Shown here: in pieces, positions 15,204-23,695 of the stretch
Numbering within the stretch: the stretch's first letter is position 1
Layout of the letters: each line of letters starts with the position of its first letter
Assembly (NCBI GenBank): GCA_951812535.1
Contig: CATOSK010000006.1
Span: forward strand, 558,001 to 622,000
Origin: an uncultured Dehalococcoidia bacterium
GTDB taxonomy: Bacteria; Chloroflexota; Dehalococcoidia; Lucifugimonadales; UBA3495
DNA length: 64,000 nucleotides
Reading direction: 5' to 3'
Notes under the pieces: model-generated
What the model was told of the DNA's origin: nothing
What the model saw: the letters and a program-made list of their open reading frames with translations, nothing else
The model's database searches: none
Translations under genes and position numbers: made by a program

Positions 15204-16673
15204 ATGGATTACGAAACGGTCATCGGACTGGAAGTCCACGTCCAACTCCTCACCAACAGCAAGATGTTCTGTGGCTGCCCGGCCCAGTACCAGGCAGCCG
15301 CGCCCAACACCAACGTCTGCCCGGTGTGCCTTGGGCTCCCCGGCACACTGCCCGTAATCAACCGCCGCGCCGTCGAGTACACCATCACCACCGGACTCGC
15401 CCTCAACTGCCGGATCCCTGAGTTCTCCAAGTTCGACCGCAAGAACTACCCCTACCCCGACCTGATGAAGGGGTACCAGATCTCCCAGTACGATCTTCCC
15501 CTGGCCATCAACGGCTGGCTGGAAATCGAGGTCGAGGGCCGGAGGACGCACATCGGCGTCGACCGGGTCCACCTTGAGGAGGACGTCGCCAAGCTCCAGC
15601 ACGTCCAACCCGCTGGCGGCCCGGGATACAGCCTGGTGGACGTCAACCGCTCCGGCACGCCCCTCATGGAAGTCGTCAGCGCCCCCGACATGCGTTCCCC
15701 CGAAGAGGCCCGGGCTTACCTGACCACCCTCCACTCCATAGTCCAGTACCTGGGCGTCTCGGCGGCCAATATGCAGGAAGGCAACTTCCGCTGCGACGCC
15801 AATGTCAGCATCCGTCCCCGGGGCAGTTCCGAGTTCGGCACCCGCACCGAGGTCAAGAACATGAACAGCTTCCGCGCGGTGTTCATGGCCCTGGAGTACG
15901 AGGTGGAGCGGCAGGCCCGCATCCTGGATGACGGCGGAACGGTGGTGCAGGAGACCCGGGGCTGGGTGGACGACCGGGCGGTCACCGTTTCCCAGCGCAG
16001 CAAGGAATACGCCCACGACTACCGCTACTTCCCCGAGCCGGACCTGCCTCCCCTGGTGGTTGCTCCCGAATGGGTGGAGGACCTGCGCTCCCGGCTCCCC
16101 GAATTCGCCACCCAGCGCAGGAACCGCTTCGTTGAAACCCTGGGACTCCCGGAAGCGGACGCCCTCCAGCTCACCGATGACAAGGCCCTGGCCGACTATT
16201 TCGAGGAGACCCTCGCCATCAAACCCGATATGGCCCCACCCCAGGCCAAGAATGTCGCCAACTGGATGCTGGGCGACCTCAGCCGCCTGATGAACCTGTC
16301 GGGGCAGGGAATCGGCGAAACCCGGGTCACACCCTCGCACCTTTCCGAGCTGGTCGGGCTAATCGACTCCGGCACACTGAGCGTCACCATGGCGAAAACG
16401 GTGCTGGAGGAGGCTTTCGACAGCGGCGACCCTCCGGGTAAAATAGTCGAAGCCCGGGGCTACGCCCAGATCAGCGACTCCTCCGTGGTGGACACCGCCG
16501 TATCCCAGGCCATCGAGAACAACCCCAAGGCGGTGGAGGACTACCTGGGCGGCAAAGAGTCAGCCGCCGGTTTCCTGGTCGGCCAGGTCATGCGGCTGAC
16601 CAGGGGACAAGCCAAGCCCGATCTTGTTCAACAGCTAGTGAAAGAAAAGCTGGAGACGGCCAGGAACGCCTGA
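15204..16673 (+). CDS. gatB: Aspartyl/glutamyl-tRNA(Asn/Gln) amidotransferase subunit B
   Basis: 489 residues, standard length. GatB binds misacylated tRNA and carries the kinase site of the GatCAB transamidase. Visible: [17 protein letters not shown] start, the CGCP...CPVCLG zinc-binding pairs near residues 24-42, [18 protein letters not shown], and the GatB/YqeY C-terminal domain ending [15 protein letters not shown]. GatA and GatC are not in the window. The start has a weak ribosome binding site but lies in the expected place for the family N-terminus. secG follows after 17 bases. Confidence 0.97.
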   Translation: MDYETVIGLEVHVQLLTNSKMFCGCPAQYQAAAPNTNVCPVCLGLPGTLPVINRRAVEYTITTGLALNCRIPEFSKFDRKNYPYPDLMKGYQISQYDLPLAINGWLEIEVEGRRTHIGVDRVHLEEDVAKLQHVQPAGGPGYSLVDVNRSGTPLMEVVSAPDMRSPEEARAYLTTLHSIVQYLGVSAANMQEGNFRCDANVSIRPRGSSEFGTRTEVKNMNSFRAVFMALEYEVERQARILDDGGTVVQETRGWVDDRAVTVSQRSKEYAHDYRYFPEPDLPPLVVAPEWVEDLRSRLPEFATQRRNRFVETLGLPEADALQLTDDKALADYFEETLAIKPDMAPPQAKNVANWMLGDLSRLMNLSGQGIGETRVTPSHLSELVGLIDSGTLSVTMAKTVLEEAFDSGDPPGKIVEARGYAQISDSSVVDTAVSQAIENNPKAVEDYLGGKESAAGFLVGQVMRLTRGQAKPDLVQQLVKEKLETARNA

Positions 16674-16690
16674 CCCGCTCCGAGGTTAAG

Positions 16691-16909
16691 ATGCCCTTCC
16701 TCAACGTGGCCCAAATAGTCGTTTCCGTGGTGCTGGTGCTGATCATCCTCTCCCAGGTCAGGGAGGGAGGAAGCGGCCTGTTCGGTTCCGCCCAGACCTC
16801 CGGCCGCACCCGCCGCGGCCTGGAAAAGACCCTGTTCCAGTTCACCATCGTCCTCACCGGCGTGTTTCTCCTGGTTTCCATCGCCAGCGTCCGCTTCGCC
16901 AGCCCCTAG
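16691..16909 (+). CDS. secG: Preprotein translocase subunit SecG
   Basis: 72 residues with two membrane segments (about 4-20 and 50-67) separated by the cytoplasmic loop GGSGLFGSAQTSGRTRRG, the SecG signature. SecG is the accessory subunit of the SecYEG channel. GAGGTTAAG precedes the ATG. It sits between gatB and the SAM hydrolase gene with short gaps, consistent with one operon. Confidence 0.92.
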   Translation: MPFLNVAQIVVSVVLVLIILSQVREGGSGLFGSAQTSGRTRRGLEKTLFQFTIVLTGVFLLVSIASVRFASP

Positions 16910-16921
16910 ACGGCGCCGGAA

Positions 16922-17758
16922 ATGGCAACCGGACGCCCCATCGTCCTGACCACCGACTTCGGCCTGTCCGATGCCTACGTCGGGGTGATGAAGGGCGTCA
17001 TTCTTGGGATCAATCCCAGCGCCACGATTGTTGACCTGACCCACCAGGTCCAGCCGCAGAACCTGGTCCATGCCTCGTTCATCCTGAAGACCAGCCACAA
17101 CTTCTTCCCGCCCGGCTCCATTCATGTCGCTGTGGTGGATCCGGGGGTCGGCACCTCCCGCAAAGCCATCCTCCTGGCCTCCCCCGCCGGCACCTTCGTG
17201 GCGCCCGACAATGGCATCCTCAGCGGCGTTCTGGAGCCGTTCCTCAACCGACATCCTATCTATGGCGACACCATCCCCGTTCCTGCCGGCTGTGCCGCCT
17301 ACGAGCTGGCCAACCCCGACTACCAGCTCCATCCCGTCAGCAGCACCTTCCACGGGAGGGACATTTTCTCTCCCGCCGCCGCTCACGTGTCCCTGGGCGC
17401 CGCTCCGGAAACCTTCGGTCCTCCGCTCCGGGAGTTGGTTTGGCTGCCGTTCCCGCAACCGGTCCAGGACGGACAACGCATCACCGGACAGGTCATCTAC
17501 GCCGATCACTTCGGCAACCTGGTAACCAACATTCCCGGAACAATGGTGCAAGGGAAGGACCGGGCTGTTGCCGAGTTCCAGTCCCGCCGCATGGAAGGGC
17601 TCCACCGCACCTTCCACCAGGACCCGAACCATCCCGCGGGCGAGCCCGTGGCCCTGGTCGGAAGCAACGGCTACCTGGAAATAGCCGTCCCCAACGGCAA
17701 TGCAGCATCCCTGCTGGCGGGTGGGGCGGGAGATATGGTGGAAGTGGTGACGAGTTGA
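16922..17758 (+). CDS. S-adenosyl-L-methionine hydrolase (adenosine-forming), DUF62 family
   Basis: 278 residues. IVLTTDFGLSDAYVGVMKGV at the N-terminus, IVDLTHQVQPQN, VVDPGVGT and FVAPDNGILSGVL are the DUF62/SAM hydroxide adenosyltransferase signature; the C-terminal domain begins near GQVIYADHFGNLVTN. The enzymes of this family split SAM with water to adenosine and methionine (halogenase relatives use chloride or fluoride). It follows secG by 12 bases. No halogenase-specific feature can be told from sequence alone. Confidence 0.9.
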   Translation: MATGRPIVLTTDFGLSDAYVGVMKGVILGINPSATIVDLTHQVQPQNLVHASFILKTSHNFFPPGSIHVAVVDPGVGTSRKAILLASPAGTFVAPDNGILSGVLEPFLNRHPIYGDTIPVPAGCAAYELANPDYQLHPVSSTFHGRDIFSPAAAHVSLGAAPETFGPPLRELVWLPFPQPVQDGQRITGQVIYADHFGNLVTNIPGTMVQGKDRAVAEFQSRRMEGLHRTFHQDPNHPAGEPVALVGSNGYLEIAVPNGNAASLLAGGAGDMVEVVTS

Positions 17759-17774
17759 TGGAGACTCAACGCTA

Positions 17775-17802
17775 TTGACATGCAATCGCCGAATGCTACT
17801 AT
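17775..17802 (+). promoter_or_regulatory. Promoter of the E1 alpha/beta unit
   Basis: A perfect TTGACA (17775-17780), a 16-bp spacer and TACTAT (17797-17802, four of six) lie about 90 bases before the E1 alpha start, in the 136-base gap after the SAM hydrolase gene. Confidence 0.6.
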
Positions 17803-17894
17803 GAAGGCGCTTGGCGCTGGAACATTGCCCATTCTGGACTATCGGCCAAGCCCGCACTAATCGGCCCCAACTCCAATACCCGGAGGGATGAGTT

Positions 17895-18902
17895 ATGGAA
17901 CTGGATCGAGCAACCCTGCTGCAACTCTACAAGACCATGACCACCATCCGGCACTTCGAAGAACGGGGCATACCCGAGACCGGCCAGCGCCAGATGTCCG
18001 CCTCGGTCCACTCCTCGGCCGGACAGGAAGCCGTCCCCACCGGCATCTGCGCCCACCTGACCACCGACGATTACATCGGCAGCACCCACCGGGGCCACGG
18101 CCACTGCATCGCCAAGGGCGTTGATCCCAAGGGAATGATGGCCGAACTCTTCGGACGGGCCACCGGTCCCAACAAGGGCAAGGGCGGGTCGATGCACATC
18201 GCCGACATGAGCAAGGGAATGCTGGGAACCAACGGTGTCGTCGCCGCCAGCGTGCCCCTGGCCGTTGGCGCGGCCCTTACCTCCAAGCTGCGAAACTTGG
18301 GACGGGTCTCCGTGGCCTTCTTCGGCGACGGAGGAGCCAACCAGGGCGTCCTTCACGAGTGCATGAACCTGGCTTCCGTCTGGAAATTGCCGGTCATCTT
18401 CTGCTGCGAGAACAACGGCTACGCGGAGTCCACTCCCGTGGAGTATGGCCTTTCCACTGCCAACGTGGCTGACCGCGCCGCCGGATACGACATGCCGGGG
18501 TTCACCGTGGACGGGATGGATGTGTTCGCCGTATTCGAAGCCGCGGGGCAGGCGGTGGCCCGCGCCCGGGCCGGCGATGGCCCCACCATGCTGGAATGCC
18601 GGACATATCGTTTCTACGGCCACACCGTCTTCGACAATCCTCTCACCTACCGCACCAAGGAAGAGGAAGATGAGTGGCGGGCGCGCGACCCGCTGAAGCA
18701 GTTCCGCGAGCGGATCATACCCGAGGGGAGCATCACCGAAGCGGAGCTTGACCGTCTCGACCAGGAGGCGGAGGAACTGATGGAAGAAGCCATCCGCTTC
18801 GCCGACGAGAGTCCAATGCCCCAGCCTGCGGAACTGTACGAGGACGTCTACGTCGACTACCCCTTGGACATGATGCGCCGCGGCGTGAATATGGAGGTCT
18901 GA
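17895..18902 (+). CDS. Thiamine-diphosphate-dependent dehydrogenase E1 alpha subunit (PDH/acetoin type)
   Basis: 335 residues. The TPP motif FFGDGGANQGVLHE (residues about 140-153) with ENNGYAEST downstream, and the RGHGHCIAKG and GKGGSMHIAD segments, are typical of pyruvate or acetoin dehydrogenase E1 alpha. With the beta subunit it decarboxylates a 2-oxo acid or acetoin and transfers the acyl group to lipoate. GGAGG lies 8 bases before the ATG. Length and motifs favour the AcoA/PdhA group over branched-chain E1, but substrate cannot be fixed. E2 and E3 genes are absent nearby. Confidence 0.9.
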   Translation: MELDRATLLQLYKTMTTIRHFEERGIPETGQRQMSASVHSSAGQEAVPTGICAHLTTDDYIGSTHRGHGHCIAKGVDPKGMMAELFGRATGPNKGKGGSMHIADMSKGMLGTNGVVAASVPLAVGAALTSKLRNLGRVSVAFFGDGGANQGVLHECMNLASVWKLPVIFCCENNGYAESTPVEYGLSTANVADRAAGYDMPGFTVDGMDVFAVFEAAGQAVARARAGDGPTMLECRTYRFYGHTVFDNPLTYRTKEEEDEWRARDPLKQFRERIIPEGSITEAELDRLDQEAEELMEEAIRFADESPMPQPAELYEDVYVDYPLDMMRRGVNMEV

Positions 18903-18952
18903 CGAGCCGACATCCACAAGCTTTACGACTTGCCGCCGCTGAGGAGCCAGTT

Positions 18953-19987
18953 ATGACCATGACAACCACCGCCACCCGGGAGATCCAATACCGGGAGGCC
19001 ATCAATGAGGCCCTGCGCCAGGAAATGGAGCGGGACGAGACCGTCATCATCATGGGAGAGGAAATCGCCGGCGGGGCCGGCCGCGAACACCTGGGCATCG
19101 TCGATGCCTGGGGCGGCCCCTTCCGCACCACCGTCGGCCTCATCCAGCAGTTCGGCAACCAGCGGGTCCTCGACACCCCTCTCTCGGAAGCCGCCTTCGT
19201 CGGCACCGCCATCGGCGCAGCCTCCACCGGAATGCGGGCCGTTGCCGAGCTGATGTTCGTGGACTTTGTCGGGGTCTGCATGGACCAGCTACTGAACAAC
19301 GCGGCCAAGATGCGCTACATGTTCGGCGGACAGGTCAAGGTCCCCTTCGTACTCCTCACCCGAATCGGGGCCGGGTTCGGCAGCGCGGCCCAGCACTCCG
19401 AGTCCTTCTACTCCATCTTCAGCCACATCCCGGGGCTGAAGGGAGTGGTGCCCTCCGACCCGTACACCGCCAAGGGACTGCTGGCAGCGGCGATCCGGGA
19501 CGACGACCCGGTGGTCTACTTCGAACACAAGGGACTGTACGGCAACCGGGGGCCAGTTCCCGAGGAACCCTACATCCTGCCCCTGGGCAAGGCCCGCACA
19601 GTGCGTACCGGCTCGGACATTACCCTGGTGGGGATATCCCGCATGACCTGGGTCTGCACGGAAGCGGCGGACACGCTGGCGCAGCAGGGCATCAACGCCG
19701 AGGTGGTGGACCTGTTGAGCGTATCCCCCATTGACTACGACCACATCATCGAGTCGGTCAAGCGCACCCACCGAATGGTGGTGGTGGACGAGGACACCCC
19801 GGTGTGCAGCATTGCCTCGGACATCTGCGCCCGGGTCGCCGAGGAAGCCTTCGAGTACCTGGACGCTCCACCATCCCGGGTGACGGCACCCCACACTCCC
19901 GTGCCTTACAGCCGTCCCCTGGAAAACACCTACCTTCCCAACGCCGCCCGGGTGACGGCCACGGTGGACAAGCTCATTAACGGCTAG
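18953..19987 (+). CDS. Dehydrogenase E1 beta subunit (PDH/acetoin type)
   Basis: 344 residues. REAINEALRQEMERDE, VIIMGEEIAGG, FVGTAIGAASTGMRAVAELMF-type core (here TPLSEAAFVGTAIGAA) and HSESFYSIFSHIPGLKGVVPSDPYTAKG (key parts HSESFYS and IPGLKGVVPSDP) identify the transketolase-like E1 beta subunit that completes the alpha2beta2 heterotetramer with the preceding gene. GAGGAG precedes the ATG. It is followed after 76 bases by the NHL protein, which shares the orientation and probably the transcript. Confidence 0.92.
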   Translation: MTMTTTATREIQYREAINEALRQEMERDETVIIMGEEIAGGAGREHLGIVDAWGGPFRTTVGLIQQFGNQRVLDTPLSEAAFVGTAIGAASTGMRAVAELMFVDFVGVCMDQLLNNAAKMRYMFGGQVKVPFVLLTRIGAGFGSAAQHSESFYSIFSHIPGLKGVVPSDPYTAKGLLAAAIRDDDPVVYFEHKGLYGNRGPVPEEPYILPLGKARTVRTGSDITLVGISRMTWVCTEAADTLAQQGINAEVVDLLSVSPIDYDHIIESVKRTHRMVVVDEDTPVCSIASDICARVAEEAFEYLDAPPSRVTAPHTPVPYSRPLENTYLPNAARVTATVDKLING

Positions 19988-20063
19988 CGCTGGGCAACCA
20001 CACTGGCGCTTTTGAACTTTGACCGGCGGACTTAGGTCCGATTCGCACTGAGGAGGAAAGACT

Positions 20064-20957
20064 ATGACCACCGTTGGATCGGGAAGCTACACCTACACCG
20101 AAGTCCGGGACTGGCCCAAGCTGCCCGGCGGCATGACCCTGGGCTCGGTCAGCGCCATCGCCACTGACTCCCAGGACAACGTCTACATCTTCAACCGCAA
20201 GGACCCGCCCGTCGTCGTCTGCGACCCCGACGGCAACTACATCAACGGCTGGGGCAACGGGGCCTTCGTCTATGCCCACGGCTTCTACATCGCCCATGAC
20301 CTGGTCTACCTGACCGACCGGGACACCTCCATCTGCATGATCTACACCCTGGATGGCAAGCCGGTGAAGATGCTGGGACAGCACGGCGTCCACTCCGATA
20401 CCGGCTGTGAACGCCCCATGGACCCGGTGCCCCGGCCGGCCGGGCCATTTAACTACCCCAGCGAACTGGTGCCTAGCCCGTGGGGCGACCTGTACGTATC
20501 CGACGGATACCGGAACGCCCGGGTGCACCGCTTTGACGGCGGCGGCAATCTGCTCCAGTCCTGGGGCACCTGGGGCAAGACCGAGCCCGGGCAGTTTCAC
20601 CTGCCCCACAGCATCCTGGTGGACGAGACCCACACCGTGTACGTTTGCGACCGGGAGAACCACCGGGTGCAGGTGTTCACTCCCAACGGCGTGTTCCTGG
20701 AGATGTGGGAAGACATCCAGCGGCCCATGGATATCGCCGAGTTCACCGAGGGCTCTTTCCTGATCAGCGAAGGGACCCGGTCCACCGACGACGGCCAGGA
20801 ACTACCCTCCCGCTGCAGCATCGTTGGCAAGCACGGCGAGGTTCTCGCCCGCTGGCCTTCCCGCTCCGCCCACGGTTGCTGGGTGGACTCCAGGGGAGAC
20901 TGCTACCTGGCGTTGACCGGCGACGCGTCGGTGGACAAGTTCGTCCGGCAGAGCTAA
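20064..20957 (+). CDS. NHL-repeat beta-propeller protein (peptidylamidoglycolate lyase-like)
   Basis: 297 residues made of NHL-type repeats: LGSVSAIATDSQDNVYIFNR, LVPSPWGDLYVSDGYRNARVHRF, HSILVDETHTVYVCDRENHRVQVF. These resemble bacterial propellers annotated as peptidyl-alpha-hydroxyglycine alpha-amidating lyase homologues. There is no signal peptide, so a cytosolic site is expected. GAGGAGG precedes the ATG at good spacing. Its place after E1 alpha/beta suggests a part in the same catabolic route; the reaction is unknown. Confidence 0.82.
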   Translation: MTTVGSGSYTYTEVRDWPKLPGGMTLGSVSAIATDSQDNVYIFNRKDPPVVVCDPDGNYINGWGNGAFVYAHGFYIAHDLVYLTDRDTSICMIYTLDGKPVKMLGQHGVHSDTGCERPMDPVPRPAGPFNYPSELVPSPWGDLYVSDGYRNARVHRFDGGGNLLQSWGTWGKTEPGQFHLPHSILVDETHTVYVCDRENHRVQVFTPNGVFLEMWEDIQRPMDIAEFTEGSFLISEGTRSTDDGQELPSRCSIVGKHGEVLARWPSRSAHGCWVDSRGDCYLALTGDASVDKFVRQS

Positions 20958-20992
20958 CCGCCGGGGCGAGCCGCCCGACACTACCCCTGAGA

Positions 20993-21025
20993 AGAGAGAG
21001 GGCCGTTGATACGGCCCTCTCTCCT
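20993..21025. terminator. Hairpin between the convergent NHL and livF genes
   Basis: GGCCGT and ACGGCC around a TGAT loop, extended by a purine-rich arm pairing with CTCTCTC after one bulged base, give a long stable stem midway between two convergent genes. The T-tract is weak, so it may act in both directions or with Rho. Confidence 0.6.
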
Positions 21026-21048
21026 CATTTCCGACCGAACGCAGGGGA

Positions 21049-21789
21049 TCAGGTTGCGCCGAGGAATACCTGGGTGAGGATGTCGGTTTCCCGGACGGTT
21101 TGGGGGGTGCCGTCGTGCACGACCTTCCCTTTGTCCAGCACGTAGGCACGGTCGACAATGTCGAGGACACCCTTGATGTTATGCTCGACGACAAAGATGG
21201 TGGTGTCGAAGACCCGGCTAATCTCGGAGATCTTCTGAAAGGTCTCCTTGACGATGGCGGGAGCGAGGCCCAGGGTGGGCTCGTCAAGCAAGAGCACCGC
21301 GGGAGCGGCCATCAATCCGCGGCCCAATGCGAGCATCTGCTGCTGTCCGCCGGACATCTGGCTGGCCAGGTCACGCCGCTTCTCCCGAAGGACCGGGAAG
21401 ACTTTCATCACCGAGTCTTTGCGCCGCTCCCGTTCATCCCGGTCGTTGAGATACAGGCATCCCATCTCCAGGTTTTCCTCTATGTTGAGGTGGGTGAACA
21501 CTCGACGGCCCTGGGGGACGAAGGAAATGCCTTCCTTGACGATCTCATGGGTGGCGGCGAGCAGCGGCTGCTGGCGCCACAGCACCGTACCGGAGACCAC
21601 CGGAGCCAGACCCATGATAGCCTTGAGCACGGTGGACTTGCCCGCCCCGTTGGGGCCCATCACCGCGGCCACCTCTCCCCGTTTCACGCCCAGGGAAACG
21701 TCCTCCAGAGCGACCACCGCTCCGAAATGCACCGAAACGTCGACCAGTTCCAGGATGTTGGCGCTCTCACCGGACTGCTCAGGGCTCAC
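21049..21789 (-). CDS. livF: Branched-chain amino acid ABC transporter ATPase LivF
   Basis: 246 residues. Walker A GPNGAGKST near residue 46, Q-loop FVPQGRRVF, signature MSGGQQQMLALGRGLM, Walker B LLLDEPTLGLAP and the switch His in VVEHN are all present. The short C-terminus and VPQGRRVFTHLNIEENL are typical of LivF. It is the last gene of the minus-strand liv unit and would pair with LivG at the cytosolic face of LivH/LivM. Confidence 0.95.
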   Translation of the reverse strand: MSPEQSGESANILELVDVSVHFGAVVALEDVSLGVKRGEVAAVMGPNGAGKSTVLKAIMGLAPVVSGTVLWRQQPLLAATHEIVKEGISFVPQGRRVFTHLNIEENLEMGCLYLNDRDERERRKDSVMKVFPVLREKRRDLASQMSGGQQQMLALGRGLMAAPAVLLLDEPTLGLAPAIVKETFQKISEISRVFDTTIFVVEHNIKGVLDIVDRAYVLDKGKVVHDGTPQTVRETDILTQVFLGAT

Positions 21790-21836
21790 TGCGCGTCTCC
21801 GTGGGGTTGAATGTGATCCAGTCGACAGGAAAGGTT

Positions 21837-22598
21837 TCAGGCTCCCAGGTAGGCGTCGATGACCTCCGGCCTGGTCAACACATCCTCCACCTCTCCATCG
21901 GCCAGGAGAGTGCCGGCGTCCAACACGAAAATGTGATCCGACATCTCGCGGACGATGTCCATGTTGTGGGAAACAAACACGATGGTGCGCCCTTCATCCC
22001 GCATCTGCTTCATGATGTCCTTGACGTGTTCCAGCATCTGGGGAAAGAGCCCGGCGAAGGGCTCGTCTAGGAGATAAATCTGTACGTCCAGGGCTATGGC
22101 GCGTCCTATCTCGAGGAGCTTGCGCTGACCGTAGGACAGGTCCTCAGCCAGGGAATCCCGCTTGTCCCACATCCCCACATCTTCCAGGATGGCCTGGGCC
22201 CGTTCGCGGTAGCGGGGCCGGGCCCGTTCAAACAGGGCTGACCAGACATTCCGCCTGGTCAGGACCACCATGATATTGTCCCAGACGCTGACCTGGTCGA
22301 AGAGCCTCACCTGCTGGAAGGTGCGGGTAATGCCGTGGTCCGGTGTTTCGTGGGCTTTGACCACGCGCAAGCCGACACCGTCGATGACCACCATCCCCCC
22401 GTCCAGGGGAAGCATCCCGCTGAGAAGGTTGATGAGGGTTGACTTGCCCGAGCCGTTGGGGCCGACGATGCTGGTCATCCCCCGGCGGCCAATGGCCACG
22501 GAGAGCCGGTCCACAGCCCTGACCCCGCCGAACAGCTTGGAGACTTCGACGGTTTCCAGGGCCGTATCGGGCTGGTTCGAAGCGTTGTTCTGACTCAC
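21837..22598 (-). CDS. livG: Branched-chain amino acid ABC transporter ATPase LivG
   Basis: 253 residues from the GTG at 22598, which overlaps the livM stop by four bases and has GGAGG 8 bases upstream; longer readings upstream are an unrelated frame. Walker A GPNGSGKST, RTFQQVRLFDQVSVWDNI (LivG-type Q-loop), signature LSYGQRKLLEIGRAIA, Walker B IYLLDEPFAGL, and FVSHNMDIVREMSDHIFVLD fit LivG. The signature motif has YGQ rather than GGQ, common in this subfamily. Confidence 0.94.
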   Translation of the reverse strand: MSQNNASNQPDTALETVEVSKLFGGVRAVDRLSVAIGRRGMTSIVGPNGSGKSTLINLLSGMLPLDGGMVVIDGVGLRVVKAHETPDHGITRTFQQVRLFDQVSVWDNIMVVLTRRNVWSALFERARPRYRERAQAILEDVGMWDKRDSLAEDLSYGQRKLLEIGRAIALDVQIYLLDEPFAGLFPQMLEHVKDIMKQMRDEGRTIVFVSHNMDIVREMSDHIFVLDAGTLLADGEVEDVLTRPEVIDAYLGA

Positions 22599-23650
22599 AG
22601 CTTGTACCTCCCCACCAGCCCCTGCGGACGGAACAACATCAGCCACACCAGCAGGATGCCGAGAACGATCTGCCGGGCCTGCCCGCTGTGCTCCGGCGGC
22701 AGATACGGCAGGAACCGCATCCCTTCTTCCAGCAGCACGAAGACCATGGCCCCCAGCAGGGACCCCCATATCGTCGCCGGACCTCCCAGGATTACGATGG
22801 CGACGAGCAGGATCGATTCCAGCAGTATGAAGGAGTTGGGGTCGATGAAAGTGGACCAACTGGCGAACAACCCTCCGGCGAGTCCTGCCATCATGGAAGA
22901 AATCACCCAGACCGCCTGCTTGTAATGAGTGGCCCGGTATCCGAACACCTCGATGGCCTCTTCATCCTCCCGGATTGCGGTAAGAACCCGACCGAAGGAA
23001 GAGGAGACGATGAACCAGGCGACGAACATGACAAGGGCGAGGAACACCAGACAGAGAACCAGGAAATCCACAGAGCCATCCAGCACCCGGCCGCCGATCT
23101 CGGGACGGGCCACGTCGTGGATGCCGAAGGCGCCGCGGGTGAGCCCGCGCCAGTTGAGGAAGACGTTAAAGGCGATAATGGCAAACCCAAAGGAGACAAG
23201 GACGAAGATGTCATCCCGGAACCGGTTGAAGACCATTCCAACCAGGGCGGCGACGACTCCGGCCAGGACCATTCCCACAGGCAGGGCGGCAAAAAACGGC
23301 CAGTCAAAGGTCGGGATCGTCGCGGTCCTCAACTGTTCGTAATCCGTGGTGGAGGTGAGGATGGCGACGGTGTAGGCACCGATGCCAAAAAACCCGACGT
23401 GCCCCACTGAGAGCAGTCCGGTGAAACCAACGACGAGGTTCAGGCTCACCGCCAGGATTGCCCAGATTGCGAAGACGGTCGCCAGGGTTACGGCGAAGCC
23501 GGCCCCCTGCCATAGCATGAACCCGGCGGCCCAGACGATGACTACGAGGTTGACCCACAGCTCCAGGTTTCCGGGGACAACCCGCCGGCCCCCTTCGGGA
23601 CCGCTCCCGATTCCCCATAACCTGCGGTAGGAGTCTGCAATCTTACGCAT
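22595..23650 (-). CDS. livM: Branched-chain amino acid ABC transporter permease LivM
   Basis: 351 residues with about 8-9 membrane segments. ILAVSLNLVVGFTGLLSVGHVGFFGIGAYT is the LivM family signature (here LNLVVGFTGLLSVGHVGFFG), and the EAA-type loop GRVLTAIREDEEAIEVFGY contacts the ATPases. The last residues overlap livG (GTGA). The N-terminus has a 25-residue soluble start (MRKIADSYRRLWGIG). Confidence 0.93.
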   Translation of the reverse strand: MRKIADSYRRLWGIGSGPEGGRRVVPGNLELWVNLVVIVWAAGFMLWQGAGFAVTLATVFAIWAILAVSLNLVVGFTGLLSVGHVGFFGIGAYTVAILTSTTDYEQLRTATIPTFDWPFFAALPVGMVLAGVVAALVGMVFNRFRDDIFVLVSFGFAIIAFNVFLNWRGLTRGAFGIHDVARPEIGGRVLDGSVDFLVLCLVFLALVMFVAWFIVSSSFGRVLTAIREDEEAIEVFGYRATHYKQAVWVISSMMAGLAGGLFASWSTFIDPNSFILLESILLVAIVILGGPATIWGSLLGAMVFVLLEEGMRFLPYLPPEHSGQARQIVLGILLVWLMLFRPQGLVGRYKL

Positions 23651-23695
23651 TACTTTGCCATGATCCGCCTGCGGGGGGTTGCTGCTTCCAACTGG

